Assembly: GCA_025361325.1 (NCBI GenBank)
Contig: JANYAL010000100.1
Coordinates: 1 to 17,264 of the forward strand
Length of the DNA stretch: 17,264 bases
Reading direction: 5' to 3'
DNA from: Bacteroidota bacterium
GTDB taxonomy: Bacteria; Bacteroidota; Bacteroidia; Chitinophagales; Chitinophagaceae
Shown: positions 1 through 7,238 of the stretch, in pieces
Numbering within the stretch: position 1 is the first letter of the stretch
Layout of the letters: each line of letters opens with the position of its first letter
Program-made: the position numbers and the translations under genes
The notes under the pieces: model-generated
Databases searched by the model: none
What the model saw: only the letters and a program-made list of their open reading frames with translations
Told to the model about the DNA's origin: nothing

Positions 1-67
1 GTACAACACTGGGCACTAAAAAAAGATGCCACTTACGCTACTACCGTAACAAGTTTAACATACTTTC

Positions 68-415
68 TTATTCCTTATTTCCCAGCGCCTCCCAATACTC
101 CGCCGCCCTTCTCGTATGCGGTATCACGATGGTGCCTCCCACAATATTGGCCACGGCAAAAACCTCGTATACCTGTTCGGTGGTAATGCCCAGTTCATGA
201 CATTTTCCGAGGTGGTATTTGATGCAGTCATCACAACGAAGCACCATACTGGACACCAGGCCAAGCATTTCCTTGGTCTTTTCATCCAGCGCACCCGCTG
301 TATAGGTATTGGTGTCGAGGTTCCACAAACGCTTGATCACCAGGTTATCCTTGCCCAGTATTACATCATTCATACGGGCCCGGTAGTCGTTGAATTCTTT
401 TACAAGATCTGGCAT
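68..415 (-). CDS. AhpD-like / carboxymuconolactone decarboxylase family protein
   Basis: This 115-residue all-helical small protein carries the CxxCxxxH signature of the AhpD-like fold: Cys61, Cys64 and His68 in the stretch RCDDCIKYHL. In this superfamily the cysteine pair supports thiol-dependent peroxide reduction or disulfide exchange, while ring-cleavage decarboxylases of the same fold usually lack it. A redox role is therefore likelier than aromatic catabolism. There is no signal peptide, so it should be cytoplasmic. Its length is typical for single-domain members. It is a stand-alone gene facing away from the secreted Asp-box gene. A good Bacteroidota promoter lies just upstream, with a TATATTTG -7 box about 22 nt before the start codon. 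The physiological partner cannot be told from the sequence. Confidence 0.88.
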   Translation of the reverse strand: MPDLVKEFNDYRARMNDVILGKDNLVIKRLWNLDTNTYTAGALDEKTKEMLGLVSSMVLRCDDCIKYHLGKCHELGITTEQVYEVFAVANIVGGTIVIPHTRRAAEYWEALGNKE

Positions 416-437
416 AAATCAAATTTTTAATGAGGTA

Positions 438-467
438 CAAATATACAATGGCATACGGGTGCACCAA
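438..467 (-). promoter_or_regulatory. Bacteroidota-type promoter of the AhpD-like gene
   Basis: Read on the minus strand, TTG (467-465) is followed after 19 nt by TATATTTG (445-438). This fits the -33 TTG and -7 TAnnTTTG consensus of the Bacteroidota primary sigma factor. Transcription would begin near 431-433 and give a leader of roughly 15-20 nt before the ATG at 415. It is the most complete -33/-7 pair in the window. Confidence 0.65.
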
Positions 468-489
468 TGAAAGGGGCCAGCGGGGTCCC

Positions 490-507
490 CTTCATTCTTA
501 AATGAAG
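490..507. repeat. small stem-loop in the divergent intergenic region
   Basis: CTTCATT (490-496), a four-base loop, then AATGAAG (501-507) make a perfect 7-bp stem. It lies in the 416-765 gap between two divergent genes and overlaps a short GGGGTCCCC palindrome (482-490). No T-tract follows, so it is not a plausible terminator. An operator or a chance hairpin are both possible. Apart from this and the two promoters, I see nothing else in the gap. Confidence 0.35.
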
Positions 508-739
508 TACCTGTTACCTGACCTGTACTACCGGGGTTAAAAAAAATTCTGTTTTATGAAAAGCAGTCAGGTTAATTAAAAAAATACCCTTTACATCCTG
601 GGTTATAATGTTTAGATTTACTGGCATATGCAGGCGTGTATGAGGTAAACATAACCGATGAAATGTAATAGTGATCCCGCAATTTTTAAGTATCGCAACC
701 TTATAGATGCCTCCTTAACACCGGCTCCCCATAAACAAC

Positions 740-747
740 TAAATTTG
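740..747 (+). promoter_or_regulatory. -7 promoter element upstream of the Asp-box gene
   Basis: TAAATTTG matches the TAnnTTTG consensus exactly and ends 18 nt before the ATG at 766. It would place the transcript start near 753. That excludes the longer reading from 658, since its first 30-odd codons would not be transcribed from here. No convincing -33 TTG was found at the usual distance. Confidence 0.5.
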
Positions 748-765
748 AGGATCAAATCATCCACA

Positions 766-3700
766 ATGAATAGTAAGTTCCTTGCGATCATCGTTGTCCT
801 TTGTTCGTTTCATACCCTGACTACTGCGCAGCCATTTGAATCAAAATACCTGGCCGGCATGCAATGGCGTTGCATCGGACCCCACCGCGGGGGCCGTACC
901 ATTGGTGCCGTAGGTGTTCCATCTCTACCCAATGTATTTTATATTGGTGTCAATAACGGAGGCGTGTGGAAGACCAATGATTATGGCCGTACCTGGAACC
1001 CTATCTTCGATGAACAGCCTACCGGCTCTGTAGGTGATGTGGTGGTGTCGGCATCCAACCCCTTGGTTTTGTATGCCGGGTGCGGTGAAGGCGTGCAAAG
1101 ACCCGACCTGTCCGTGGGTGACGGCGTTTACCGGTCAGCCGATGGGGGCAAGACCTGGACTAATACCGGTTTAAAGGATGGACTGCAGATCGGCGGACTG
1201 GCCATCGACCCTAAGAATGAGAACCGTGTCTTCGCTGCCGTACTGGGCCATCCCTACGGCGCCAATTCAGAACGCGGGGTATACCGCACCACCAACGGGG
1301 GCACCACCTGGGAAAGAGTGCTGTATAAGGATGAGAACACCGGCGCTGTACAGGTGGCTATTGATCCCAACAACCCCGATATCATCTATGCCGACCTCTG
1401 GGCAAATCGCCTGGCCCCCTGGGAGAACGGGGAATGGAACGGTACTGAAAGCGGACTATTCAAAAGCACAGACGGCGGAAATACCTGGAAGAAACTGGTT
1501 AAAGGATTACCCACTACGCAACAGGGACTCGGGCGCATCGGCTTCTGCATCGCCCCCTCCAACTCAAATCGCTTATATGCCACCGTTGATGCCGGGAAAT
1601 ACGGGGGCATCTACCGCAGTGATGATGCAGGGGAGTCCTGGACCAATATCAATGCCGACGATCGTTTATGGGGAAGGGGCAGCGACTTTGCCGAAGTAAA
1701 GGCCGACCCAAAGAATGCGGATATTGTATACACCGCTGCGGTGGTTGTCTGGAAAAGCATTGACGGGGGTAAGACCTGGAAGGGTATACGCGGCGCCCCG
1801 GGCGGCGACGATTATCACCGCATCTGGATCAATCCCAATGACCCCAATATCATCCTCATCGCAAGCGACCAGGGTGCTATCATCACCGTGAACGGGGGGG
1901 AGTCCTTCTCTTCCTGGTACAATCAGCCCACCGCACAGTTCTACCATGTGAGCGCCGACAACGCCTTTCCGTACAATGTGTACAGCGGGCAGCAGGAAAG
2001 CGGTTCCGTTGGAATCGCCTCCCGGGGCAATGACGGACAGATTAATTTCCGCGACTGGCACCCGGTGGCCGCGGAAGAATATGGCTACGTGGTAGCCGAC
2101 CCGCTCGACCCCAATATCATCTATGGCGGTAAACTATCTAAATACGATAAACGCAACGGGCAATCGCAGCATATAGCCCCTGAAGTGGTGCGCAGCGGAA
2201 AATACAGGTTCATCCGTACCGCACCGGTACTGTTCAGTCCTATAGATAAAAGGACCCTGTTCTATGCCGGCAATGTGCTGTTTAAAACAACTACCGGGGG
2301 CAGCAACTGGCAGATCATCAGTCCGGACCTGACCCGGACGCAGGACGATATCAGTGCGCATATACCGGGAAATATAGGCATTTACAAAAGCGAAGAGATA
2401 AAAAAGATGCCCAGGCGGGGCGTGATCTATACCGTTGCCCCTTCGTATGTTGATTCCAATACCATCTGGTGCGGTACAGACGACGGTCTGATTCAGGTAA
2501 CACATGACGGGGGAAAGAACTGGAACAATGTAACCCCGCCCGGTATCACCCCCTGGAGTAAAGTATCCCTGATGGATGCCAGCCATAGCGATGTGAACAC
2601 CGCCTATGCTGCGGTCAACCGTATCCGTTTAGATGACCTGCACCCGCATATCTACAGAACGGCCGACGGCGGTAAGACCTGGACCGAGATCGTGAACGGA
2701 CTGCCGGATGAGCCCGTCAACACCGTGAAGGAAGACCCTGAACGCAAAGGACTGCTATTTGCCGGAACGGAACATGCGGTTTATGTATCCTTCGATAACG
2801 GTGGTCACTGGCAGAGCCTGCGGCTTAATATGCCCGCCACTTCCATACGCGACCTGGTGATCAAAGATGATGATATTGTTGTAGCCACCCATGGAAGGAG
2901 TTTCTGGATACTGGATGACATTACCCCGCTCCGCCAGCTGAACAACCAGCTTACCGGTTTCCCCGCTATACTGTTTGCACCGCAACGGGCTTACCGGGTG
3001 AGGTGGAGCATGAATTCCGATACCCCCATCCCACAGGAAGAACCCGCAGGTCAGAACCCACCTGAAGGAGCTTTGATCAATTATTATCTCGACCGGAAAG
3101 CAACAGATATCAGCCTGGAGATCCTGGACGCTGGGGGATCACTGATCCGAAAATATTCCAATAAAGACACCCTGTATAAAGTGCCTGATGTGAATATCCC
3201 GCTTTACTGGATCAGGCCGCAGCAGGTGCTTTCTGCTGAATCGGGCGCCCACCGCTTTTTATGGGACATGCATTACACTCCGCTGAATGTTCCGGCTTCA
3301 TATCCTATGGCTGCCATATATATGAACACGGCCCCGGCAGAAACATCTCCCTGGGTGGTACCCGGGAAATACCATGTAAGACTGACAGTGGATGGAAAAG
3401 CCTATAACCAGGATGTCGAAGTCGTCCCGGACCCCCGGGTAAAGACAAGTCAGGCCGACCTGCAGACCATCAACAGTCTTGCCTACCTTGCCTATGATGG
3501 CAGAAAAAGATGTATGGATGCAATGGGTAAGATAGCCCGGCTTCACGAACAGGTACAGGCAATGCTGCCACGTGCGAAAGCACAGCTGGCCACCCGGCTG
3601 AATAAACTGGACAGTGCATTGCTGGGGCTGCAGCATTCAGGACGGGGGGGCTCAGAACCTGATTTCAGTACGATTGATCGTGACTTTTCCGGTGTATTCA

Positions 3701-3873
3701 ATATTGTAAACAGCAGTGACCTGCCCCCAACCAGCCAGGCAAAAGAAGCAGCTATACGGATCAAATTTCAACTGGAAGTTGTTCTGATCAACTGGTTGAT
3801 GTTGAATCAGAACGATATAAAACAACTGAACAGCGATCTTGCGAAGGCAGGACTGCCTGAACTGAAACCCTAA
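766..3873 (+). CDS. secreted Asp-box (BNR) repeat protein, sortilin/VPS10-like glycosyl hydrolase family
   Basis: The start is set at 766, giving 1035 residues. It produces a clean signal peptide (about residues 1-21, cleavage before QPFESKY) and follows a TAAATTTG -7 box; the reading frame is open back to 658. The mature protein carries about a dozen Asp-box motifs of the S/T-x-D-x-G-x-T-W type, for example SADGGKTW, TTNGGTTW, STDGGNTW, SDDAGESW, SIDGGKTW, THDGGKNW and TADGGKTW. These spread over the first ~700 residues and predict one or two beta-propellers. The remaining ~330 residues lack repeats, include a probable beta-sandwich, and end in a helical, charged tail. Proteins of this size and layout are common in Bacteroidota and are usually named VPS10/sortilin-like or glycosyl hydrolases. 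A sialidase activity is not shown, because the catalytic Arg triad is not evident. It is probably periplasmic or surface-exposed. Confidence 0.85.
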   Translation: MNSKFLAIIVVLCSFHTLTTAQPFESKYLAGMQWRCIGPHRGGRTIGAVGVPSLPNVFYIGVNNGGVWKTNDYGRTWNPIFDEQPTGSVGDVVVSASNPLVLYAGCGEGVQRPDLSVGDGVYRSADGGKTWTNTGLKDGLQIGGLAIDPKNENRVFAAVLGHPYGANSERGVYRTTNGGTTWERVLYKDENTGAVQVAIDPNNPDIIYADLWANRLAPWENGEWNGTESGLFKSTDGGNTWKKLVKGLPTTQQGLGRIGFCIAPSNSNRLYATVDAGKYGGIYRSDDAGESWTNINADDRLWGRGSDFAEVKADPKNADIVYTAAVVVWKSIDGGKTWKGIRGAPGGDDYHRIWINPNDPNIILIASDQGAIITVNGGESFSSWYNQPTAQFYHVSADNAFPYNVYSGQQESGSVGIASRGNDGQINFRDWHPVAAEEYGYVVADPLDPNIIYGGKLSKYDKRNGQSQHIAPEVVRSGKYRFIRTAPVLFSPIDKRTLFYAGNVLFKTTTGGSNWQIISPDLTRTQDDISAHIPGNIGIYKSEEIKKMPRRGVIYTVAPSYVDSNTIWCGTDDGLIQVTHDGGKNWNNVTPPGITPWSKVSLMDASHSDVNTAYAAVNRIRLDDLHPHIYRTADGGKTWTEIVNGLPDEPVNTVKEDPERKGLLFAGTEHAVYVSFDNGGHWQSLRLNMPATSIRDLVIKDDDIVVATHGRSFWILDDITPLRQLNNQLTGFPAILFAPQRAYRVRWSMNSDTPIPQEEPAGQNPPEGALINYYLDRKATDISLEILDAGGSLIRKYSNKDTLYKVPDVNIPLYWIRPQQVLSAESGAHRFLWDMHYTPLNVPASYPMAAIYMNTAPAETSPWVVPGKYHVRLTVDGKAYNQDVEVVPDPRVKTSQADLQTINSLAYLAYDGRKRCMDAMGKIARLHEQVQAMLPRAKAQLATRLNKLDSALLGLQHSGRGGSEPDFSTIDRDFSGVFNIVNSSDLPPTSQAKEAAIRIKFQLEVVLINWLMLNQNDIKQLNSDLAKAGLPELKP

Positions 3874-3884
3874 ACAATCCGAAG

Positions 3885-4625
3885 ATGAATTTCTTCATCA
3901 AACTCATTTACGGTACCCACCGGCCCGAAAGCAAACCAAGAAGCGTATACGTAAAAGAGATCATTGCCTTCCGGCGCATCTGGAACAACGAAAACTACAA
4001 TGATTTCGGGCTGGAGCGGATCCTTCGGCTGGTGCTGCATTCACTTTCCTTCATCATGCCCGGTACCGTCATCCGCCAGCTCTGCGGAAAAAAATCGCTC
4101 CTGTTTCGCAAGGTGGTCATTGAATTATATAGCCTGTTCAAGATCGGCTGGTATGTCTTCCTGTTCAAAAATAACCTTACTACGTCTACCCCTGCGCTGG
4201 TCATCTCCCTTATTCTTACTGTGGATACGGTGCATTTCATGTTCAGCAAGATCTTCCTCAACGACATTCACCAGCAACCCATCAGTTTCAAACGCACCCT
4301 GCTGATGACACTGATCAATATCATGGAAGTGATGTTCTGTTTTGCATTCATATACGCATACATCGACCATACCAACAATGACCCCGGCAGGATCATCTTC
4401 TCACTGGGACAACACCTGACCAACCTCCAGGCCATATACTTCAGTTTCGTTACCTCGGCTACCATTGGATATGGCGATATCGCCCCCAAAGACCCGGTAG
4501 TGATGAGACTGGTGATACTGCAGATTATGCTGTCGCTCTTCTTCCTGGTGATCGTGATCACTACCATCACCAACCGGCTGCATGATGACACTTTTTACAA
4601 TAAGCGGAAGGAAACGTACAGGTAG
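3885..4625 (+). CDS. potassium-channel-like ion channel, pore-loop family
   Basis: The 246-residue integral membrane protein contains the K+ selectivity filter TIGYGD at residues 193-198 in a pore helix context (FVTSATIGYGDIAP). This is followed by a last transmembrane helix at about 206-229. Upstream are hydrophobic segments near 76-96, 103-123 and 138-160, so the layout is several helices plus the pore and final helix rather than a bare two-helix channel. About 75 mostly polar, basic residues precede the first helix and are probably cytoplasmic. No RCK/TrkA-N or cyclic-nucleotide domain follows; the tail is only some 17 residues. The gene starts 11 nt after the Asp-box gene on the same strand and is probably co-transcribed. 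K+ selectivity is inferred from the filter. The gating signal is unknown. Confidence 0.87.
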   Translation: MNFFIKLIYGTHRPESKPRSVYVKEIIAFRRIWNNENYNDFGLERILRLVLHSLSFIMPGTVIRQLCGKKSLLFRKVVIELYSLFKIGWYVFLFKNNLTTSTPALVISLILTVDTVHFMFSKIFLNDIHQQPISFKRTLLMTLINIMEVMFCFAFIYAYIDHTNNDPGRIIFSLGQHLTNLQAIYFSFVTSATIGYGDIAPKDPVVMRLVILQIMLSLFFLVIVITTITNRLHDDTFYNKRKETYR

Positions 4626-4805
4626 AACCATTAAAACGTGCATAACCCGCCTCCCGGTATGGAATAACCCGGCGGTCCTGTATTTCAAAACCGGCACTCT
4701 TCTCCCCACGCAATGCACATTCATTTCGCGTCATGTTTTCATAACATAACCTTTACATTTTCTTCATGTTATACTAAGACATTGTATCTGAAAAAAATAC
4801 ACACC
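4626..4805. other. intergenic region with separated inverted repeat
   Basis: This 180-nt gap follows the channel gene. ATAACAT and ATGTTAT form a 7-nt inverted pair about 20 nt apart near 4740-4775, in A/T-rich DNA just upstream of the small gene at 4806. It could be an operator or part of a promoter. No exact TAnnTTTG box was found here, so I do not call a promoter. Confidence 0.3.
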
Positions 4806-5084
4806 ATGCAGCCAAACAACACCATACTCTCGTTAACCACCGACCTGCTGGCCAACAATGCCTTTAACCACCTGAAGGATGAGGAGATATCCGCACTGCA
4901 TCACTTGATATTAAAACTCACTGAACCGCTAACCCGCATACAGGAAAACCTTTTGCTTACTTTCTGGAATCATGCCTGCACGGCCGATGTCCCCTCATCC
5001 CTGCTGCACCGTTGCAATACCGTACTCCTCCAGCTTGGCCGCAGCCCGATAGAAAAAATGGAAGAGGCGATGGAAATGTATTAA
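4806..5084 (+). CDS. hypothetical small protein, 92 residues
   Basis: I do not recognise this protein. The frame is open back to 4713, but the ATG at 4806 (MQPNNTILSL) is preferred. The upstream residues are low-complexity and Cys/Phe/His-rich, as expected from translated A/T-rich leader DNA. The product is predicted mainly alpha-helical, with leucine-rich amphipathic segments (residues ~5-50) and an acidic C-terminus ending EEAMEMY. There is no signal peptide, membrane helix or conserved-looking catalytic motif; the two cysteines are not arranged as a metal site. It lies downstream of the channel gene with a 180-nt gap and is followed by a palindrome plus T-rich tract that may terminate it. 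Coding character is reasonable but unproven. Confidence 0.55.
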   Translation: MQPNNTILSLTTDLLANNAFNHLKDEEISALHHLILKLTEPLTRIQENLLLTFWNHACTADVPSSLLHRCNTVLLQLGRSPIEKMEEAMEMY

Positions 5085-5133
5085 AAAAGTCCTTCACACC
5101 TGCATCATTCACCAACATTAGATTCACTTTCAT

Positions 5134-5170
5134 TGATATCCAATATATTGGATATCAGATTTTTATTTTT
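5134..5170 (+). terminator. 24-nt perfect palindrome followed by T-rich tract
   Basis: Positions 5134-5157 are an uninterrupted palindrome: TGATATCCAATA and its exact complement. It can fold as a 10-bp stem with a TATA loop. It is followed at once by GATTTTTATTTTTT, which makes it a plausible intrinsic terminator for the small gene ending at 5084. The perfect twofold symmetry would also suit a dimeric DNA-binding protein, so the role is open. Confidence 0.5.
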
Positions 5171-5225
5171 TACAAAAGCGGCTGATTATCTGTCTGCTAA
5201 CCAACTTGTAAGGGACAGGTTATAG

Positions 5226-5328
5226 ACAGGGTGTGTACAGGGTGCGGAAAGGGCCCCTTATTACGTATTAATCAACACAGATGGTAGCACCCTGTACACA
5301 CCCTGTACGCACCCTGACCCCTGTCAGG
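5226..5328. repeat. inverted array of 11-nt iterated repeats (20-bp arms, 41-nt spacer)
   Basis: Two perfectly complementary 20-nt arms lie at 5226-5245 and 5287-5306, separated by 41 nt. Each arm is built from an 11-nt unit. On the right, CACCCTGTACA, CACCCTGTACG and CACCCTGACCC follow each other without gaps (5288-5320). On the left, two units run in the opposite sense (5226-5247), with a weaker ACAGG copy upstream. A 6-bp hairpin CCTGAC/GTCAGG (5313-5328) closes the right side. It sits in the 328-nt gap between the ends of two convergent genes, a usual place for REP-like elements. The 11-nt spacing, about one helical turn, would also put protein contacts on one face of the DNA. I see no coding potential in the gap. 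Confidence 0.75.
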
Positions 5329-5412
5329 TAGCATTTAAGCCGGGTCACGGAAAGATCGGACTTATTGATTAAGGGAAGTTCATTTGCTGATCTTCACGGG
5401 TGGGGCGGAAGG

Positions 5413-7161
5413 TCACTTATTTTCCTTGCAGTTCTCCAGAAAATCCTTGATACCCAGGATGATCTTATCCGCAATCTGCTGCTGAAATCCTTCATCCAGG
5501 ATCCGCATCTCATCTTCGGGGTTGCTGAGGAAAACTGTTTCCACGAGGGCGTTGGGGTATTCGATGGGGCTGTTCAGCATGAAATTGAAAGACCCGGTAT
5601 TACCGTATTCCTTCAGGCCCAGCTCGAGCATGCGTTTGTAGATTGCATGGCTCAGGTTCCGGAAACCGATATACCGGTAATAGGTGCTTGTGCCGCTTAC
5701 GTGTATGGGATCAGCGGCAGAGTTGAGGTGGATGCTGATAAGGAGGTCGGGCATACTGTCGCGGTAAAAAAGTATCCGGTCCTTGTTGTCGACCAATTTT
5801 TCAGTTGTCCGGGTCATGATCACTTTGGCCCCTTCCTTCAATAATGACTGCTGCAGTTTCAGGGCCACCGGCAGGGTCAGGTTCTTCTCCAGTACCCCGG
5901 TTGGTCCTGCTGCACCGCTATTGCTGCCGCCATGTCCCGCATCCACCGCAATGGTGAGGTGGCTCAGGCTGAGTTTCTCAGGCTGATGTTTAATTTTGAT
6001 GACCAGTGTATTGCCTTTATAATAAATGAAATGACCCCAGTGCTGGGCGTGCTTCAGTTCAATGGTAATGCGGAACACATCGTCCTCCCTCTGTTCGTAA
6101 TATACATTCTTAATTTCCTGTACCGTTTCGAGCTGGGTGATCCAGTTGCTGTTATTGGTGGCGCCGTAAACGTCCACGACGATGCGAGCGGGATCGATCA
6201 GTTGAAAGCTCTGGTAGGGAAGCCTGGCAAATAACCCCAGGTTCACATAATCGTACAGTGAATCACCGTACACCCGCCAGCTTGTGGTCAGGGATTCAGG
6301 CGTGAAACTTCCTTTGGGGAGGAATTGTACCTGGTCGTCCGGGATAAAGGCCGTATGGTATTTCGATAGCCGCACCCGGTAATTGCCACCCACTTTGCCG
6401 GTGACGTTGAGCATCACCAGCGAATCGAGGTAACCGATCTTGGCACCGCCCAGACGGTCTTCCCCGAGCCCGTATAACAAATGCGCCAGCCTGCCCCTGG
6501 TGACAGCGATATTCGGGGCCAGGGGGCCGAACATGGATACCCAGTACCTGCTTTCGCTACTGGTGGACTTGCCACCCTTATCGGTTACGTTTATACGTAG
6601 TTTAGACACCAGAAAACTGTCTGTTTCCTTAATTACATATTCGCCCTGGTAGATACCGGGCATGCCGCCTGCCGTGTTCGCCGGCAATTCATAGAGGGGA
6701 ATGTTGCCGTTTGCAGTTACCGTGCAACCGGTGCATGTCTTTACCTTTATTTTGATCCGGTCGCCGGGCTGAACGAAGAGGTTCCCTTCGGGGAAGGTTT
6801 CTATCGTGGCAATTTCCAGCGTTTTGATTGTATCGGCCGCTTTGGGGAGTTTGTAGGTATAGCGGATCTTTTTGTTGATGGTATTGGCCGGTCCGGAAAA
6901 CGCGATCAGGTTAAAGGAAGTGTCGCCGGTGTGCAGGTTCAGTTCATAGGCAAAGGCACCGGTTGGGTACACTTTAACGGGTGATCCATTGATGGTTAGT
7001 GAACAGCCCGTACAGGTACTGCCCACTACAAAATGCCTGGAGGAACCCACATTCACCCAATCCTTTGCGGGCTCCTGCAGGTGAATGAAAGGTTTATCTG
7101 CATCCTGTGCCTGTGTGGCAAGAATGGAAAGGAAGAAGGGAATGATCAGTGAACGCTTCAT
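5413..7161 (-). CDS. secreted N-acetylmuramoyl-L-alanine amidase (Amidase_3, zinc-dependent)
   Basis: The 582-residue protein has a signal peptide (MKRSLIIPFFLSILATQAQ) and a C-terminal Amidase_3 domain from about residue 402. The zinc site is complete: His410 in DAGHGG, Glu425 in GVLEKNL and His478 in SIHLNS, with the catalytic Glu541 in ALVETVFLSN. It should cleave the amide between N-acetylmuramic acid and L-alanine of peptidoglycan in the periplasm, in cell separation or turnover. The ~380-residue N-terminal part holds Ig-like beta-rich segments with two CTGC motifs (Cys50/53 and Cys143/146), each followed by a similar T-x-NG stretch, which suggests a duplicated module. A further segment (about 310-395) resembles an AMIN-like wall-targeting region. 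It follows the acyl-CoA dehydrogenase gene by 77 nt on the same strand. No clear promoter of its own was found. Confidence 0.92.
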   Translation of the reverse strand: MKRSLIIPFFLSILATQAQDADKPFIHLQEPAKDWVNVGSSRHFVVGSTCTGCSLTINGSPVKVYPTGAFAYELNLHTGDTSFNLIAFSGPANTINKKIRYTYKLPKAADTIKTLEIATIETFPEGNLFVQPGDRIKIKVKTCTGCTVTANGNIPLYELPANTAGGMPGIYQGEYVIKETDSFLVSKLRINVTDKGGKSTSSESRYWVSMFGPLAPNIAVTRGRLAHLLYGLGEDRLGGAKIGYLDSLVMLNVTGKVGGNYRVRLSKYHTAFIPDDQVQFLPKGSFTPESLTTSWRVYGDSLYDYVNLGLFARLPYQSFQLIDPARIVVDVYGATNNSNWITQLETVQEIKNVYYEQREDDVFRITIELKHAQHWGHFIYYKGNTLVIKIKHQPEKLSLSHLTIAVDAGHGGSNSGAAGPTGVLEKNLTLPVALKLQQSLLKEGAKVIMTRTTEKLVDNKDRILFYRDSMPDLLISIHLNSAADPIHVSGTSTYYRYIGFRNLSHAIYKRMLELGLKEYGNTGSFNFMLNSPIEYPNALVETVFLSNPEDEMRILDEGFQQQIADKIILGIKDFLENCKENK

Positions 7162-7238
7162 TACCGAAAGGTAAAATAATTATTTCCTACCCGGCATAAA
7201 AACCTTCCCTGAAGCGGTGTGTTTTACCAGCTTACGGC

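Noticed and set aside
658..765. Longer N-terminus for the Asp-box protein starting at 658
   Set aside because: It would bury the signal peptide behind 36 polar residues, and an exact -7 promoter box lies inside this stretch at 740-747.
4781..4794. 12-nt word TTGTATCTGAAA shared with the promoter of the tRNA-like RNA (15561-15572)
   Set aside because: Several chance 12-mer matches are expected within a window of this size, and the copy near 4785 lacks the TAnnTTTG box.
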